Of a stretch of 64,000 bases of DNA, positions 31,854 through 40,665 are shown piece after piece. The notes below the pieces were generated by a model. The model was not told the origin of the DNA. It was given only the letters and a program-made list of their open reading frames with translations, and searched no databases. The position numbers and the translations under genes are program-made. The stretch's first letter is position 1, and each line of letters starts with the position of its first letter. Origin of the DNA: Flavobacteriaceae bacterium (lineage in GTDB: Bacteria; Bacteroidota; Bacteroidia; Flavobacteriales; Flavobacteriaceae); assembly GCA_002862645.1 (NCBI GenBank), contig PKDQ01000020.1:1-64000 (forward strand), written 5' to 3'.

Positions 31854-32930
31854 ATGAAATTGATAGACCTGTATATTATAAAAAAGTACATCAGCACTTT
31901 TACAGTCATGTTGGTGTTGTTTATTCCTATAAGTGTATTGGTTGATCTCTCTCAAAAAATTGATAAATTCAAAGAAAACGAACTCTCAACAGCTGAAATT
32001 TTATCCCACTACTACGATTTTGTATGGGTATTTGGATACCAACTTTTCCCCATATTCTTGTTTTTATCTGTAATATGGTTTACCTCAATATTAGCAAGTA
32101 ACACAGAAGTAATTGCTGTATTGAGTTCGGGAATATCTTTTGACCGATACCTACGTCCTTTTCTTATTTCTGCTTCTATAATTGCCTTTCTAGCCTTTGG
32201 ATCGAGCATGTTCTGGGTGCCAAATGCCAGTGAAAGCTATAACCGTTTTAAATACGAGTACATTAGCAAGGGCAGAAAGGTGATGTTAACCGAAAACATT
32301 TACAAACAAATAGGCGATAACGATTTTATATACATCAGCAATTATAATGCAAGTCGGCAGGTGGGGTATAATTTTACATGGGAACATTTTGAGGATAATC
32401 AGTTGTTCTATAAGATTAAGGCGCAAAACATCCGATGGGTAGAAAAAGACAGTATTCATCGTCTGTCCCAATTTTTTCAGCGCACCATCATTAATGACAA
32501 GGAAGTTATTAGAAAGGAGGCACGTCTTGACACCTTACTTGACTTAGATTTAAATTCTATTACTCCTATTACCTACAAAGCCCAAACACTCAATTTTTTT
32601 AAACTAAACGAATACATCAAGCAAGAACGTGAAAACGGAAGTCCGCTTATTAACAGTCACCTGTTGGTGCGACATAAGCGCTGGTCAATTCCTATATCTG
32701 CTTTTATTCTAACACTTATTGCAGTAGCGGTAGCATCTTTCAAGAAGCGAGGTGGTATGGGAATAAATTTAGCAATGGGTATCATACTGGCTTTTCTCTA
32801 TATCTTTTTTGACAAAATATTTGAGGTAATGGTTGAGAAATCTAATTTCACTCCGTGGCTAGCTGCTTGGATTCCCAACGCTCTATTTACAGTACTCTCT
32901 ATCTATTTATTGCGTCATGCAAAGAGATAA
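31854..32930 (+). CDS. LptF/LptG-family permease
   Basis: 358 residues from ATG 31854. The first helix 'IIKKYISTFTVMLVLFIPISVLVDLSQKI' is typical of LptF/LptG (YjgP/YjgQ). Six transmembrane segments, three before and three after a periplasmic jellyroll-like domain (about 110-270). These proteins form the inner-membrane part of the LPS export ABC transporter LptB2FG. Whether this is LptF or LptG cannot be decided by eye. Upstream in-frame codons overlapping tgt are rejected. It overlaps the EamA-family gene by 14 bases. Confidence 0.9.
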   Translation: MKLIDLYIIKKYISTFTVMLVLFIPISVLVDLSQKIDKFKENELSTAEILSHYYDFVWVFGYQLFPIFLFLSVIWFTSILASNTEVIAVLSSGISFDRYLRPFLISASIIAFLAFGSSMFWVPNASESYNRFKYEYISKGRKVMLTENIYKQIGDNDFIYISNYNASRQVGYNFTWEHFEDNQLFYKIKAQNIRWVEKDSIHRLSQFFQRTIINDKEVIRKEARLDTLLDLDLNSITPITYKAQTLNFFKLNEYIKQERENGSPLINSHLLVRHKRWSIPISAFILTLIAVAVASFKKRGGMGINLAMGIILAFLYIFFDKIFEVMVEKSNFTPWLAAWIPNALFTVLSIYLLRHAKR

Positions 32931-33828
32931 GTTATTTAGTACGCTTCACTTTCACTTTATCGTGGTCATTTTCGGGTTCACTGCTATTTTGGGTACCTTG
33001 ATAAGCGTCTCGGCTATTCCCTTGGTTTGGTACCGAATGACATTGGCAACTCTAGGTTTGGGTTTGATACTTTGGGTACGTAAGCACAATTTTCGTGTAG
33101 ACAAAACCATCGCTTGGGTGGCTATTGTAAGTGGTGTTTTAATTGCTTTTCACTGGATTACATTTTTCGGTTCTGTTAAAGTGTCAAACGTTTCTATAAC
33201 CTTATCGGTACTTTCGTCTGGTGCTTTTTTGACGTCCTTACTTGAGCCCATTTTCTATAATCGAAAAGTCATTGGCTATGAGGTATTTTTTGGGTTATTG
33301 GTCATTCTTGGTTTGGTCTTAGTTCTTGGTACTGGAACCACACATGTAAAAGGCTTTCTTTATGCAGGCATATCAACTGTATTAGCTGTTTTGTTTACAT
33401 TGCTTAATGGCAAGTACGTTTCCAAAACAGATCCATATGTATTGTCCTTTTACGAACTTTTTGTGGGGGCCCTGGTTGTTACCTTGGTGTTGGCGTTTCA
33501 AGGTGCTTTTACTTCCGCTTTTTTTGCTATTTCTACACAGGATTTGCTTTGGCTGTCCATGTTAGCCTTTGTGTGTACTTCCTATGCTTTTGTTGTATCA
33601 ATAGTTGTAATGCGCCACCTAACTCCTTATTCTATTATGCTTGGGATTAACATGGAGCCTTTATATGGTATTGCCTTGGCCTATGCCATTTTCGGGGAAA
33701 AGGAAGTAATGCATTTGGGTTTTTATATCGGATTGGCTTGTATACTTATTGCGGTCTTGGCAAATGGTATTTACAAATTAAGAAGAATAAAAAAAACGAT
33801 CCATCCGCTTACTCGGAATCCAAAATAA
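32917..33828 (+). CDS. EamA/DMT-family transporter
   Basis: 303 residues with about ten transmembrane helices arranged as two five-helix EamA repeats. 'LYAGISTVLAVLFTLLNGKYVSKTDP' and 'LTPYSIMLGINMEPLYGIALAYAIFGEKE' are characteristic, the latter being the second-repeat signature. These drug/metabolite transporters export amino acids, purines or other metabolites; the substrate is unknown. Translationally coupled to the LptF/G gene by a 14-base overlap. Confidence 0.9.
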   Translation: MQRDKLFSTLHFHFIVVIFGFTAILGTLISVSAIPLVWYRMTLATLGLGLILWVRKHNFRVDKTIAWVAIVSGVLIAFHWITFFGSVKVSNVSITLSVLSSGAFLTSLLEPIFYNRKVIGYEVFFGLLVILGLVLVLGTGTTHVKGFLYAGISTVLAVLFTLLNGKYVSKTDPYVLSFYELFVGALVVTLVLAFQGAFTSAFFAISTQDLLWLSMLAFVCTSYAFVVSIVVMRHLTPYSIMLGINMEPLYGIALAYAIFGEKEVMHLGFYIGLACILIAVLANGIYKLRRIKKTIHPLTRNPK

Positions 33829-33829
33829 G

Positions 33830-33837
33830 TATATTTG
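33830..33837 (+). promoter_or_regulatory. -7 element of the accA promoter
   Basis: TATATTTG lies 21 bases before the accA ATG, just after the end of the EamA gene. No TTG stands at the expected -33 distance. Confidence 0.5.
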
Positions 33838-33858
33838 TTTTTTCATTAAAATCTCAAT

Positions 33859-34812
33859 ATGGAGTATTTAGACTTTGAAAAACCCATTAAGGAATTAGAA
33901 GACCAATTGCTCAAGTGTCAACTGATAGGTAATGACAGTGAAGTTGATGTTACCGAAGCTTGCAAAAACATCCAAGACCGTTTGGTTGAGCTCAAAAAAG
34001 ATATTTATAACAACCTAACACCTTGGCAGCGTGTGCAGGTTTCAAGGCATCCTTCAAGACCTTATACCCTTGACTACATTAAGGCACTTACGCAAGGCAC
34101 CTTTTTAGAGCTTCATGGTGATAGAACGGTCAAAGACGACAAAGCAATGATAGGCGGGTTAGGCAAGATAGGAGATCAAAGTTTTATGTTTATTGGGCAG
34201 CAGAAAGGATATAATACCAAAACAAGACAGTACCGCAACTTTGGTATGGCAAACCCTGAGGGGTATCGTAAGGCACTGCGTTTAATGAAATCTGCTGAAA
34301 AATTCAATATTCCTGTTATTTGTCTAATAGACACACCTGGAGCATACCCGGGACTTGAAGCAGAGGAGCGCGGACAAGGTGAGGCCATTGCCCGCAACAT
34401 ACTGGAAATGTCTAGGCTAAAGACGCCTATTATTGTAATGGTTATTGGTGAGGGTGCCTCTGGAGGTGCATTGGGCATAGGTGTGGGCGACCGCATATTT
34501 ATGCTGGAAAATACGTGGTATTCTGTTATTTCACCAGAATCCTGTTCATCCATTTTATGGCGCAGTTGGGAATACAAAGAGCAAGCAGCCGAAGCATTAA
34601 AGCTAACGGCCAAGGACATGAAACGTCAAAAGCTTATTGATACCATTATCAAAGAACCGCTGGGTGGTGCACACACCAATCGCGAGGCCATGTTTGATAC
34701 CGTTCGTAAAACTATTTGTAGAACCTATAACGAGCTACAAGAATTATCAACCGACGTTTTGGTGCAAGAACGCATGGACAAGTTTTTTGCAATGGGTGTT
34801 TATGACGAATAA
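33859..34812 (+). CDS. accA: Acetyl-CoA carboxylase carboxyltransferase, alpha subunit
   Basis: 317 residues. With AccD it transfers carboxyl from carboxybiotin to acetyl-CoA, giving malonyl-CoA for fatty acid synthesis. '[14 protein letters not shown]', '[26 protein letters not shown]', '[17 protein letters not shown]', '[26 protein letters not shown]' and '[17 protein letters not shown]' are highly conserved. Length is normal. The accD gene is not in the window. Confidence 0.97.
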   Translation: MEYLDFEKPIKELEDQLLKCQLIGNDSEVDVTEACKNIQDRLVELKKDIYNNLTPWQRVQVSRHPSRPYTLDYIKALTQGTFLELHGDRTVKDDKAMIGGLGKIGDQSFMFIGQQKGYNTKTRQYRNFGMANPEGYRKALRLMKSAEKFNIPVICLIDTPGAYPGLEAEERGQGEAIARNILEMSRLKTPIIVMVIGEGASGGALGIGVGDRIFMLENTWYSVISPESCSSILWRSWEYKEQAAEALKLTAKDMKRQKLIDTIIKEPLGGAHTNREAMFDTVRKTICRTYNELQELSTDVLVQERMDKFFAMGVYDE

Positions 34813-34917
34813 TGTTTGGCTTTTAAACAATTGTAAGCGGGTTATTAACTACGCTGTTGTTCGTTAGTTTTTTGCCTTTTTTAAAAATTTATACTCCCAT
34901 TTATGTAGTTTAGTGTC

Positions 34918-36432
34918 ATGGAAAAAAAGAATCCCATGCCGTCTATAGTATCACCCTCCACAGTGGTTCCATTAGAACGCGGAAAGCTGCCACCACAGGT
35001 AATTGAGTTCGAAGAAGTCGTTCTTGGGGCCATGATGATTGACAAAAAAGGCGTTGATGAGGTTATTGATATCTTACAGCCCGAAGCCTTTTATCGTGAG
35101 GCACATCAGCATATTTTTTCCGCAATGGTCAAGCTTTTTGAAAACTCGGAGCCCATTGACCTTTTAACGGCATCGGCTCAATTAAAAAAAGATCAGAAGC
35201 TAAACCAAATTGGAGGAGACTTTTATCTCATTCAGCTTTCTAAAAAGGTATCCTCTTCTGCACATATTGAGTATCATGCACGTATTATCCTTCAGAAATT
35301 TATTCAGCGCAGTCTAATAAAAATTTCAAGTGAAATTATAGAGGAGGCTTACGACGAAACCAAAGACGTTTTTGACATGCTCGACAAGGCAGAGTCCAAG
35401 CTCTATGATGTGAGTCAGGGAAATCTAAAGACATCTACTGTAAGTGCGCAAAGTTTGGTTATCCAAGCCAAGAAAAAAATTGAAGAAATTGCTAACCAAG
35501 AAGGAATGAGTGGGGTACCTTCAGGCTTTCACGCGGTCGACAAACTGACTTCAGGATGGCAAAACAGTGACTTGATTATTGTAGCTGCACGTCCAGGAAT
35601 GGGAAAAACAGCCTTTACCTTATCCATGGCGCGAAACATTGCCGTTGATCAAAATATTCCCGTTGCATTTTTCTCTCTTGAGATGTCTTCCGTTCAATTG
35701 ATAACTCGTCTTATTTCATCTGAAACAGGGCTTAGTTCAGAAAAGCTTCGAACAGGAAAAATGGAAGATCACGAGTGGAAACAGCTCAACGTTAAGGTTT
35801 CCGATCTAGAAAAAGCACCGCTTTATATTGATGATACACCTTCTTTATCTATCTTCGATCTTCGTGCAAAAGCTCGACGTCTTTCTTCGCAATACGGCAT
35901 TCGCCTTATCATGATAGATTACTTGCAGTTGATGACACCCGGTGGGAGCAGCAAGGCTGGAAATCGGGAACAGGAAATCTCGACCATTTCACGAAACTTA
36001 AAGGCACTTGCAAAGGAATTGGAGATTCCAGTTATAGCGCTATCCCAGTTATCTCGTGCAGTAGAAACTCGAGGCGGGAGTAAACGTCCACAAATTTCTG
36101 ACTTGCGTGAGTCTGGTGCTATTGAACAAGATGCAGATTTGGTCACCTTTATCTACAGGCCTGAGTATTATAAAATTGACGAATGGGATGACGAAGAGCG
36201 TTCACCTGCCGCGGGTCAGGCAGAGTTTATTGTTGCAAAACATCGTAACGGGGGGTTGGACAGCATACGACTTAAATTTATTGGAAACCTCGGTAAGTTT
36301 GACAATTTAGATCAATTTGATGCTCCCATTGAGTTTCAATCCAAAATAAATGCTGGGGACGAACCCTTTGAAGCACAGCGTACCAGTCCAAACGAAGCGT
36401 TTGGAACTGACGACGATGATATGCCGTTCTAG
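34918..36432 (+). CDS. dnaB: Replicative DNA helicase DnaB
   Basis: 504 residues. It is the hexameric 5'-3' helicase at the replication fork. The N-terminal helical domain starts 'LPPQVIEFEEVVLGAMMIDKK', the RecA-like core has Walker A 'VAARPGMGKTAFTLSMARNIA', 'AFFSLEMSSVQLITRLIS', 'LIMIDYLQLMTPGG' and 'ISDLRESGAIEQDADLV'. The C-terminal tail is acidic (DDDDMPF), resembling SSB-type tips. No intein. A DciA-like loader (DUF721) is encoded at 20626-20922. Confidence 0.97.
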   Translation: MEKKNPMPSIVSPSTVVPLERGKLPPQVIEFEEVVLGAMMIDKKGVDEVIDILQPEAFYREAHQHIFSAMVKLFENSEPIDLLTASAQLKKDQKLNQIGGDFYLIQLSKKVSSSAHIEYHARIILQKFIQRSLIKISSEIIEEAYDETKDVFDMLDKAESKLYDVSQGNLKTSTVSAQSLVIQAKKKIEEIANQEGMSGVPSGFHAVDKLTSGWQNSDLIIVAARPGMGKTAFTLSMARNIAVDQNIPVAFFSLEMSSVQLITRLISSETGLSSEKLRTGKMEDHEWKQLNVKVSDLEKAPLYIDDTPSLSIFDLRAKARRLSSQYGIRLIMIDYLQLMTPGGSSKAGNREQEISTISRNLKALAKELEIPVIALSQLSRAVETRGGSKRPQISDLRESGAIEQDADLVTFIYRPEYYKIDEWDDEERSPAAGQAEFIVAKHRNGGLDSIRLKFIGNLGKFDNLDQFDAPIEFQSKINAGDEPFEAQRTSPNEAFGTDDDDMPF

Positions 36433-36441
36433 CTTATCGCT

Positions 36442-36786
36442 TTATTTTACTTTATCGATAACTGCCTTAAAAGCATCTGGGTGGTTCATGGCCAAGTCGG
36501 CCAATACCTTACGGTTTAGTGCAATGTTGTGTGCACTTACCTTACCCATAAATTGTGAATAGGACATGCCGTGTAATCTAGCACCAGCGTTTATGCGTGT
36601 GATCCACAAAGCACGAAAGCTGCGTTTTTTGTTTCTGCGATCGCGATATGCGTAAAGCATTGCTTTATCAACAGCATTTTTGGCAACTGTCCAAACGTTT
36701 TTTCTACGACCAAAGTACCCTTTGGCTTGTTTTAAAATTTTCTTTCTTCTTGCGCGTGATGCAACAGCATTTACTGATCTTGGCAT
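36442..36786 (-). CDS. rplT: Ribosomal protein bL20
   Basis: 114 residues, basic; '[29 protein letters not shown]' and '[24 protein letters not shown]' are diagnostic. Early 50S assembly protein. Last gene of thrS-infC-rpmI-rplT; in other bacteria L20 represses this operon by binding its mRNA, though no L20-binding structure was identified here. Converges with dnaB nine bases away. Confidence 0.98.
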   Translation of the reverse strand: MPRSVNAVASRARRKKILKQAKGYFGRRKNVWTVAKNAVDKAMLYAYRDRRNKKRSFRALWITRINAGARLHGMSYSQFMGKVSAHNIALNRKVLADLAMNHPDAFKAVIDKVK

Positions 36787-36846
36787 AATATAGTGTTGGT
36801 GAAGCAGGCGGAGAATCTCACTTTTAAAGCCGACTTCAGGTTATTA

Positions 36847-37044
36847 TTATCTTAAACGAAGTTGTTCCTTAATGTTATCGGCATCGCTTTCATGTACCAA
36901 CCCACTGTGAGTTAGTTTTAGCTTTCGCTTCTTTGATTTTTTAGTCAAAATATGACTCTTAAACGCATGCTTGCGTTTTATTTTACCTGAGCCTGTAAGC
37001 TTAAAGCGTTTCTTAGCACTCGATTTTGTTTTCATTTTAGGCAT
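36847..37044 (-). CDS. rpmI: Ribosomal protein bL35
   Basis: 65 residues, very basic; '[24 protein letters not shown]' with '[13 protein letters not shown]' is typical. Sits between infC (12 bases upstream) and rplT (60 bases downstream) in the standard operon order. Confidence 0.98.
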   Translation of the reverse strand: MPKMKTKSSAKKRFKLTGSGKIKRKHAFKSHILTKKSKKRKLKLTHSGLVHESDADNIKEQLRLR

Positions 37045-37056
37045 AACTACTTCCTT

Positions 37057-37608
37057 TTATTTTTTCGGATTTATCAACATGATCATCCGTTTTCCTTCTA
37101 ATTTAGGCAATTGTTCTACTTTGCCATAATCTTCCAAATCTTGTGCTAATCTTAGCAACAGGATATGGCCTTGTTCTTTAAAAACGATTGAGCGTCCTTT
37201 GAAAAAGACAAATGCCTTTAGCTTTGCACCTTCTTCTAAAAACTTGATTGCGTGTTTTTTCTTAAACTCGTAATCATGCTCGTCGGTTTGTGGTCCAAAC
37301 CGAATTTCTTTTAACACCACTTTCGAGGCATTTGCCTTCATTACCTTTTCGCGCTTTTTCTGCTCGTAAAGGAATTTTTTATAATCGATGATCTTACACA
37401 CCGGTGGAGCTGCATTGGGTGAAATTTCAACCAAATCCAATTCCAATTCGTTTGCCTTCTGCAAGGCTTTTTGGAGCGGGTACACACCCATCTCTACATT
37501 GTCGCCAACTAAACGTACTTCTTGGGCCCGTATCTTTTCATTGATTCGGTGCTTATCTTCTTTTATGATCCGAGCAGGTCCTCTGCTTCTTCTTCTACGT
37601 ATCGCTAT
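37057..37608 (-). CDS. infC: Translation initiation factor IF-3, with a non-AUG (probably ATA) start
   Basis: About 183 residues. It binds the 30S subunit and proof-reads initiator tRNA and the start codon. The frame has no ATG before residue 40. The conserved N-terminal domain ('[22 protein letters not shown]') needs a start further upstream, and the only candidate before the thrS stop is ATA at 37608-37606, giving [11 protein letters not shown]. Rare start codons are a conserved feature of infC that allows IF-3 to repress its own translation. The C-terminal domain ends with '[14 protein letters not shown]'. 20 bases separate it from thrS. Confidence 0.93.
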   Translation of the reverse strand: MAIRRRRSRGPARIIKEDKHRINEKIRAQEVRLVGDNVEMGVYPLQKALQKANELELDLVEISPNAAPPVCKIIDYKKFLYEQKKREKVMKANASKVVLKEIRFGPQTDEHDYEFKKKHAIKFLEEGAKLKAFVFFKGRSIVFKEQGHILLLRLAQDLEDYGKVEQLPKLEGKRMIMLINPKK

Positions 37609-37628
37609 AACAAACGCGTTTAATTGAC

Positions 37629-39578
37629 TTAAAATGATTTTATTTCATCTGCAGCTTGACGTCTGATCAAATCTGCAAATGATGCTAAGGACATACTCCC
37701 TAGATCGTTACCTCCGTGGGCTCTAATGGAGACCGTTTCTTGCGCAGCTTCTTGTTCACCTATGATGGCCATAAAAGGCACCTTGCTCATTTCAGCTTCG
37801 CGGATTTTTTTACCAATGGTCTCACTTCTATCATCCACGAGGGCGCGAATTTCGTTATTTTCTAAGAATTTTGAAACTTTTTTCGCGTATTTTTCATGCT
37901 TTTCACTGACACAGAGTAACTGAACCTGTGTTGGGTTGAGCCATAAGGGGAAGTTACCACCAGTATGTTCGATTAAAATCGCAACAAATCGTTCCATACT
38001 ACCAAAGGGCGCGCGGTGTATCATGACAGGTCGATGCAGCTCATTGTCGTTCCCTTTGTACGTAAGGTCAAAACGCTCAGGAAGGTTGTAATCCACCTGT
38101 ATGGTGCCCAGCTGCCAGCTTCTTCCCAAGGCATCTTTCACCATAAAGTCGAGCTTGGGACCGTAAAAGGCGGCTTCTCCTGTTTCCACAACATAGTCCA
38201 ATCCTTTTTGGTCAGCTACTTCAATAATAGCTTGTTCTGCTTTCTCCCAGAGTTTTATATCGCCGATATATTTCTCTGGTTTTTCGGGGTTACGAACCGA
38301 TACTTGGGTTTTAAAGTCTCTAAAGCCTAATGCATTAAATACATAAAGGACAAGATTAATAACGCCCATAAACTCGTCGTTGAGTTGTTCTGGAGTACAA
38401 AAAATATGCGCATCATCTTGTGTAAATCCGCGTACACGCGTAAGCCCGTGCAGTTCGCCACTCTGTTCATAGCGGTATACGGTGCCAAATTCGGCTAGCC
38501 TGATGGGTAGGTCGCGGTAACTCCATGGCGAGGCGTTATAAATTTCGCAATGGTGTGGGCAATTCATCGGCTTTAACAAGAACTCTTCGCCTTCTGCAGG
38601 TGTGTTTATAGGTTGAAAGCTATCGGCGCCATATTTTTCATAGTGCCCTGAAGTCACGTATAATTCTTTTTGTCCAATGTGCGGCGTTACGACTTGCTGA
38701 TAGCCCGCTTTGGTTTGCGCTTTGCGCAAAAACTGCTCGAGTCTTTCGCGCAGTGCTGCTCCTTTGGGCAGCCAAAGCGGTAGGCCTTGTCCTACTTTCT
38801 TGGAAAAGGTAAACAGTCCAAGTTCAGCGCCTAACTTGCGGTGGTCACGTTTTTTTGCTTCTTCCAGTAGCTCTAGGTGTTCTGCTAGAAGTTTTTGTTT
38901 TGGAAAAGATACTCCATAGATTCGGGTAAGCTGTTTATTTTTTTCGTCCCCACGCCAGTATGCTCCTGCAATATTGGTGAGTTTTACAGCTTTTATCATG
39001 CCGGTATTGGGAATATGCCCACCGCGACACAGATCCGTAAAATCATCGTGATCGCAAAAGGTGATGGTGCCATCATCTAAGTTTTCAATAAGTTCTGTTT
39101 TGTATTCGTTTCCTGCTGCTTTGTAAAAGGCGAGGGCTTCAGATTTGGAAATCAAACGCAAGGCAAAGGCGTGTTTTCCTCTTGCGAGTTCGATCATGCG
39201 TTTTTCAATGGTAGGCAAGTCTTTTTCGGATATGCTGTGTTCGCCTAGGTCTATATCGTAATAGAAACCACTGTCAATAGCTGGGCCTATGGTGAGTTTA
39301 ATACCTGGATACATTTGTTCAAGCGCTTGCGCAAGCAGGTGCGCACTGGAATGCCAAAACGCTTTTTTTCCTTGGTCGTTATTCCAGGTAAACAAGACCA
39401 GTTCACCATCCTTTTGGAGTGGGGTAGTTGCTTCTATGGTGGTTCCGTTATAGGATGCAGAGATTACCGCACGCGCAAGGCCCTCGCTTATGGATTGCGC
39501 AACCTCAAAGGGCGTACTGCCCTTGGGCATTTGCTTTATGGCCCCATCGGGCAAACGTATAGCTATTGTTGTACTCAT
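37629..39578 (-). CDS. thrS: Threonine-tRNA ligase
   Basis: 649 residues with the full set of domains: N-terminal TGS (about 1-62), the editing domain with '[17 protein letters not shown]' and '[14 protein letters not shown]' (HxxxH and the C..GH element), the class II catalytic core with '[15 protein letters not shown]', '[34 protein letters not shown]' and the C-terminal anticodon-binding domain. First gene of the thrS-infC-rpmI-rplT operon. A leader with tRNA-like autoregulation was not detected. Confidence 0.98.
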   Translation of the reverse strand: MSTTIAIRLPDGAIKQMPKGSTPFEVAQSISEGLARAVISASYNGTTIEATTPLQKDGELVLFTWNNDQGKKAFWHSSAHLLAQALEQMYPGIKLTIGPAIDSGFYYDIDLGEHSISEKDLPTIEKRMIELARGKHAFALRLISKSEALAFYKAAGNEYKTELIENLDDGTITFCDHDDFTDLCRGGHIPNTGMIKAVKLTNIAGAYWRGDEKNKQLTRIYGVSFPKQKLLAEHLELLEEAKKRDHRKLGAELGLFTFSKKVGQGLPLWLPKGAALRERLEQFLRKAQTKAGYQQVVTPHIGQKELYVTSGHYEKYGADSFQPINTPAEGEEFLLKPMNCPHHCEIYNASPWSYRDLPIRLAEFGTVYRYEQSGELHGLTRVRGFTQDDAHIFCTPEQLNDEFMGVINLVLYVFNALGFRDFKTQVSVRNPEKPEKYIGDIKLWEKAEQAIIEVADQKGLDYVVETGEAAFYGPKLDFMVKDALGRSWQLGTIQVDYNLPERFDLTYKGNDNELHRPVMIHRAPFGSMERFVAILIEHTGGNFPLWLNPTQVQLLCVSEKHEKYAKKVSKFLENNEIRALVDDRSETIGKKIREAEMSKVPFMAIIGEQEAAQETVSIRAHGGNDLGSMSLASFADLIRRQAADEIKSF

Positions 39579-39646
39579 GAAGTAGCAAAGATAAGCGGAA
39601 TGTGGAAGTGTTCAAGAACTTTTTGAGGGATAGTCATTAATTTGCG

Positions 39647-39865
39647 CTATTCTTCATTAAACAGCCCTTTAACTATCATACGAATGGCCCAAAAACCGAG
39701 AGCAATTGAAGCGATACACATTAGGATGGCAACACCCAAAACGGGGATGTACATGGGATGTTCTTGATTTTTAAAGGCAGATGTCAACACGGTAGGACCG
39801 ATAAAAGCCAACACTACTGCATATGCCATAGCACGAAGACCGCTAAAGAGATTTTTTTTGTTCAT
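39647..39865 (-). CDS. DUF6095-type small membrane protein
   Basis: 72 residues, two transmembrane helices (about 10-30 and 40-63). 'LFSGLRAMAYAVVLAFIGPTVLTSAFKN' then 'HPMYIPVLGVAILMCIASIALGFWAIRMI' matches small membrane proteins of the Flavobacteriia DUF6095 family, as far as memory allows. Function unknown. It follows the DUF4249 gene by five bases on the same strand. Confidence 0.75.
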   Translation of the reverse strand: MNKKNLFSGLRAMAYAVVLAFIGPTVLTSAFKNQEHPMYIPVLGVAILMCIASIALGFWAIRMIVKGLFNEE

Positions 39866-39870
39866 CTTTA

Positions 39871-40665
39871 TTATTCAACAGCCGTAAAGATAAGACTATC
39901 TCGTTCTACGACCCTAAAATAACCCAGTGGATAGTCTTGACTGTTGGTGGTATTTTGAATATTACCACGCAAGCTGGACTTGGCTGTTGCAAATGGACCG
40001 CCCCCGTCTTGTCCTGCATGAGAAATTAAGATTTGCATATAGGTATAAAAATCCCTGTCAACACCCATTAGATAAATGGGAGTTGGCGTGTTTTTGGGAA
40101 AATACTTATCGTAAAAAAACGAAAAGCTGATTTTATTGCCGTTGTAGAACTCATCACGTGTCACAAATAAGTTGTTGTAACCAAAATCCATGAGGTAATA
40201 ATTGCCAGGTTCGGGTCTATCGGTAAGGCTAACTACGGCTTCAACTTGATCGCCAGTAATAAGGGTGTTTTCTCCTTGTATCACGCTGTCTACAGGCGTT
40301 GAAAGCACTAGTGATTCTGTGGCAGTATACGTGGCTGTATCAACAAATAAGCTGAGTGTAAAAGTGTCGTTTTCGGCAACGTCAACATTGTAAATGTAGT
40401 AATGTCCGGGTGCGTCTTCTTGCGCCGTAAAAATCATATCTAATTGTTGAAGGGTTACCGTAGCGTTTGATACATAGGGCACTTCCTCGTCGTAGTAATC
40501 GGCTGTTCGCGATATAATTACTTCCAAAGTTCCTGGAGTTTGCCCGAGGTTACGCCAAAGCATGGCGTCTATGACCAATTTGTTTTCGACGGCTGGTAAG
40601 GCCACATTAATGGGGTCCTCACAACCCACCAATAACAATCCCAATACACAAATTATTTTTTTCAT
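39871..40665 (-). CDS. DUF4249 lipoprotein, partner of the TonB receptor
   Basis: 264 residues. A short signal peptide ends in the lipobox LLVGC (C15). The body 'NKLVIDAMLWRNLGQTPGTLEVIISRTADYYDEEVPYVSNATVTL' and 'YLMDFGYNNLF' match DUF4249, surface or periplasmic lipoproteins found beside TonB-dependent receptors in Bacteroidota. It is likely part of an outer-membrane uptake complex, with unknown cargo. Its start overlaps the receptor stop by one base (TGATG). DUF4249 partners are shorter than SusD and unrelated to it. Confidence 0.85.
   Translation of the reverse strand: MKKIICVLGLLLVGCEDPINVALPAVENKLVIDAMLWRNLGQTPGTLEVIISRTADYYDEEVPYVSNATVTLQQLDMIFTAQEDAPGHYYIYNVDVAENDTFTLSLFVDTATYTATESLVLSTPVDSVIQGENTLITGDQVEAVVSLTDRPEPGNYYLMDFGYNNLFVTRDEFYNGNKISFSFFYDKYFPKNTPTPIYLMGVDRDFYTYMQILISHAGQDGGGPFATAKSSLRGNIQNTTNSQDYPLGYFRVVERDSLIFTAVE

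Noticed and set aside
37057-37491. infC starting at the internal ATG (144 residues)
   Set aside because: This would remove most of the conserved IF-3 N-terminal domain, which is clearly encoded upstream in the same frame.
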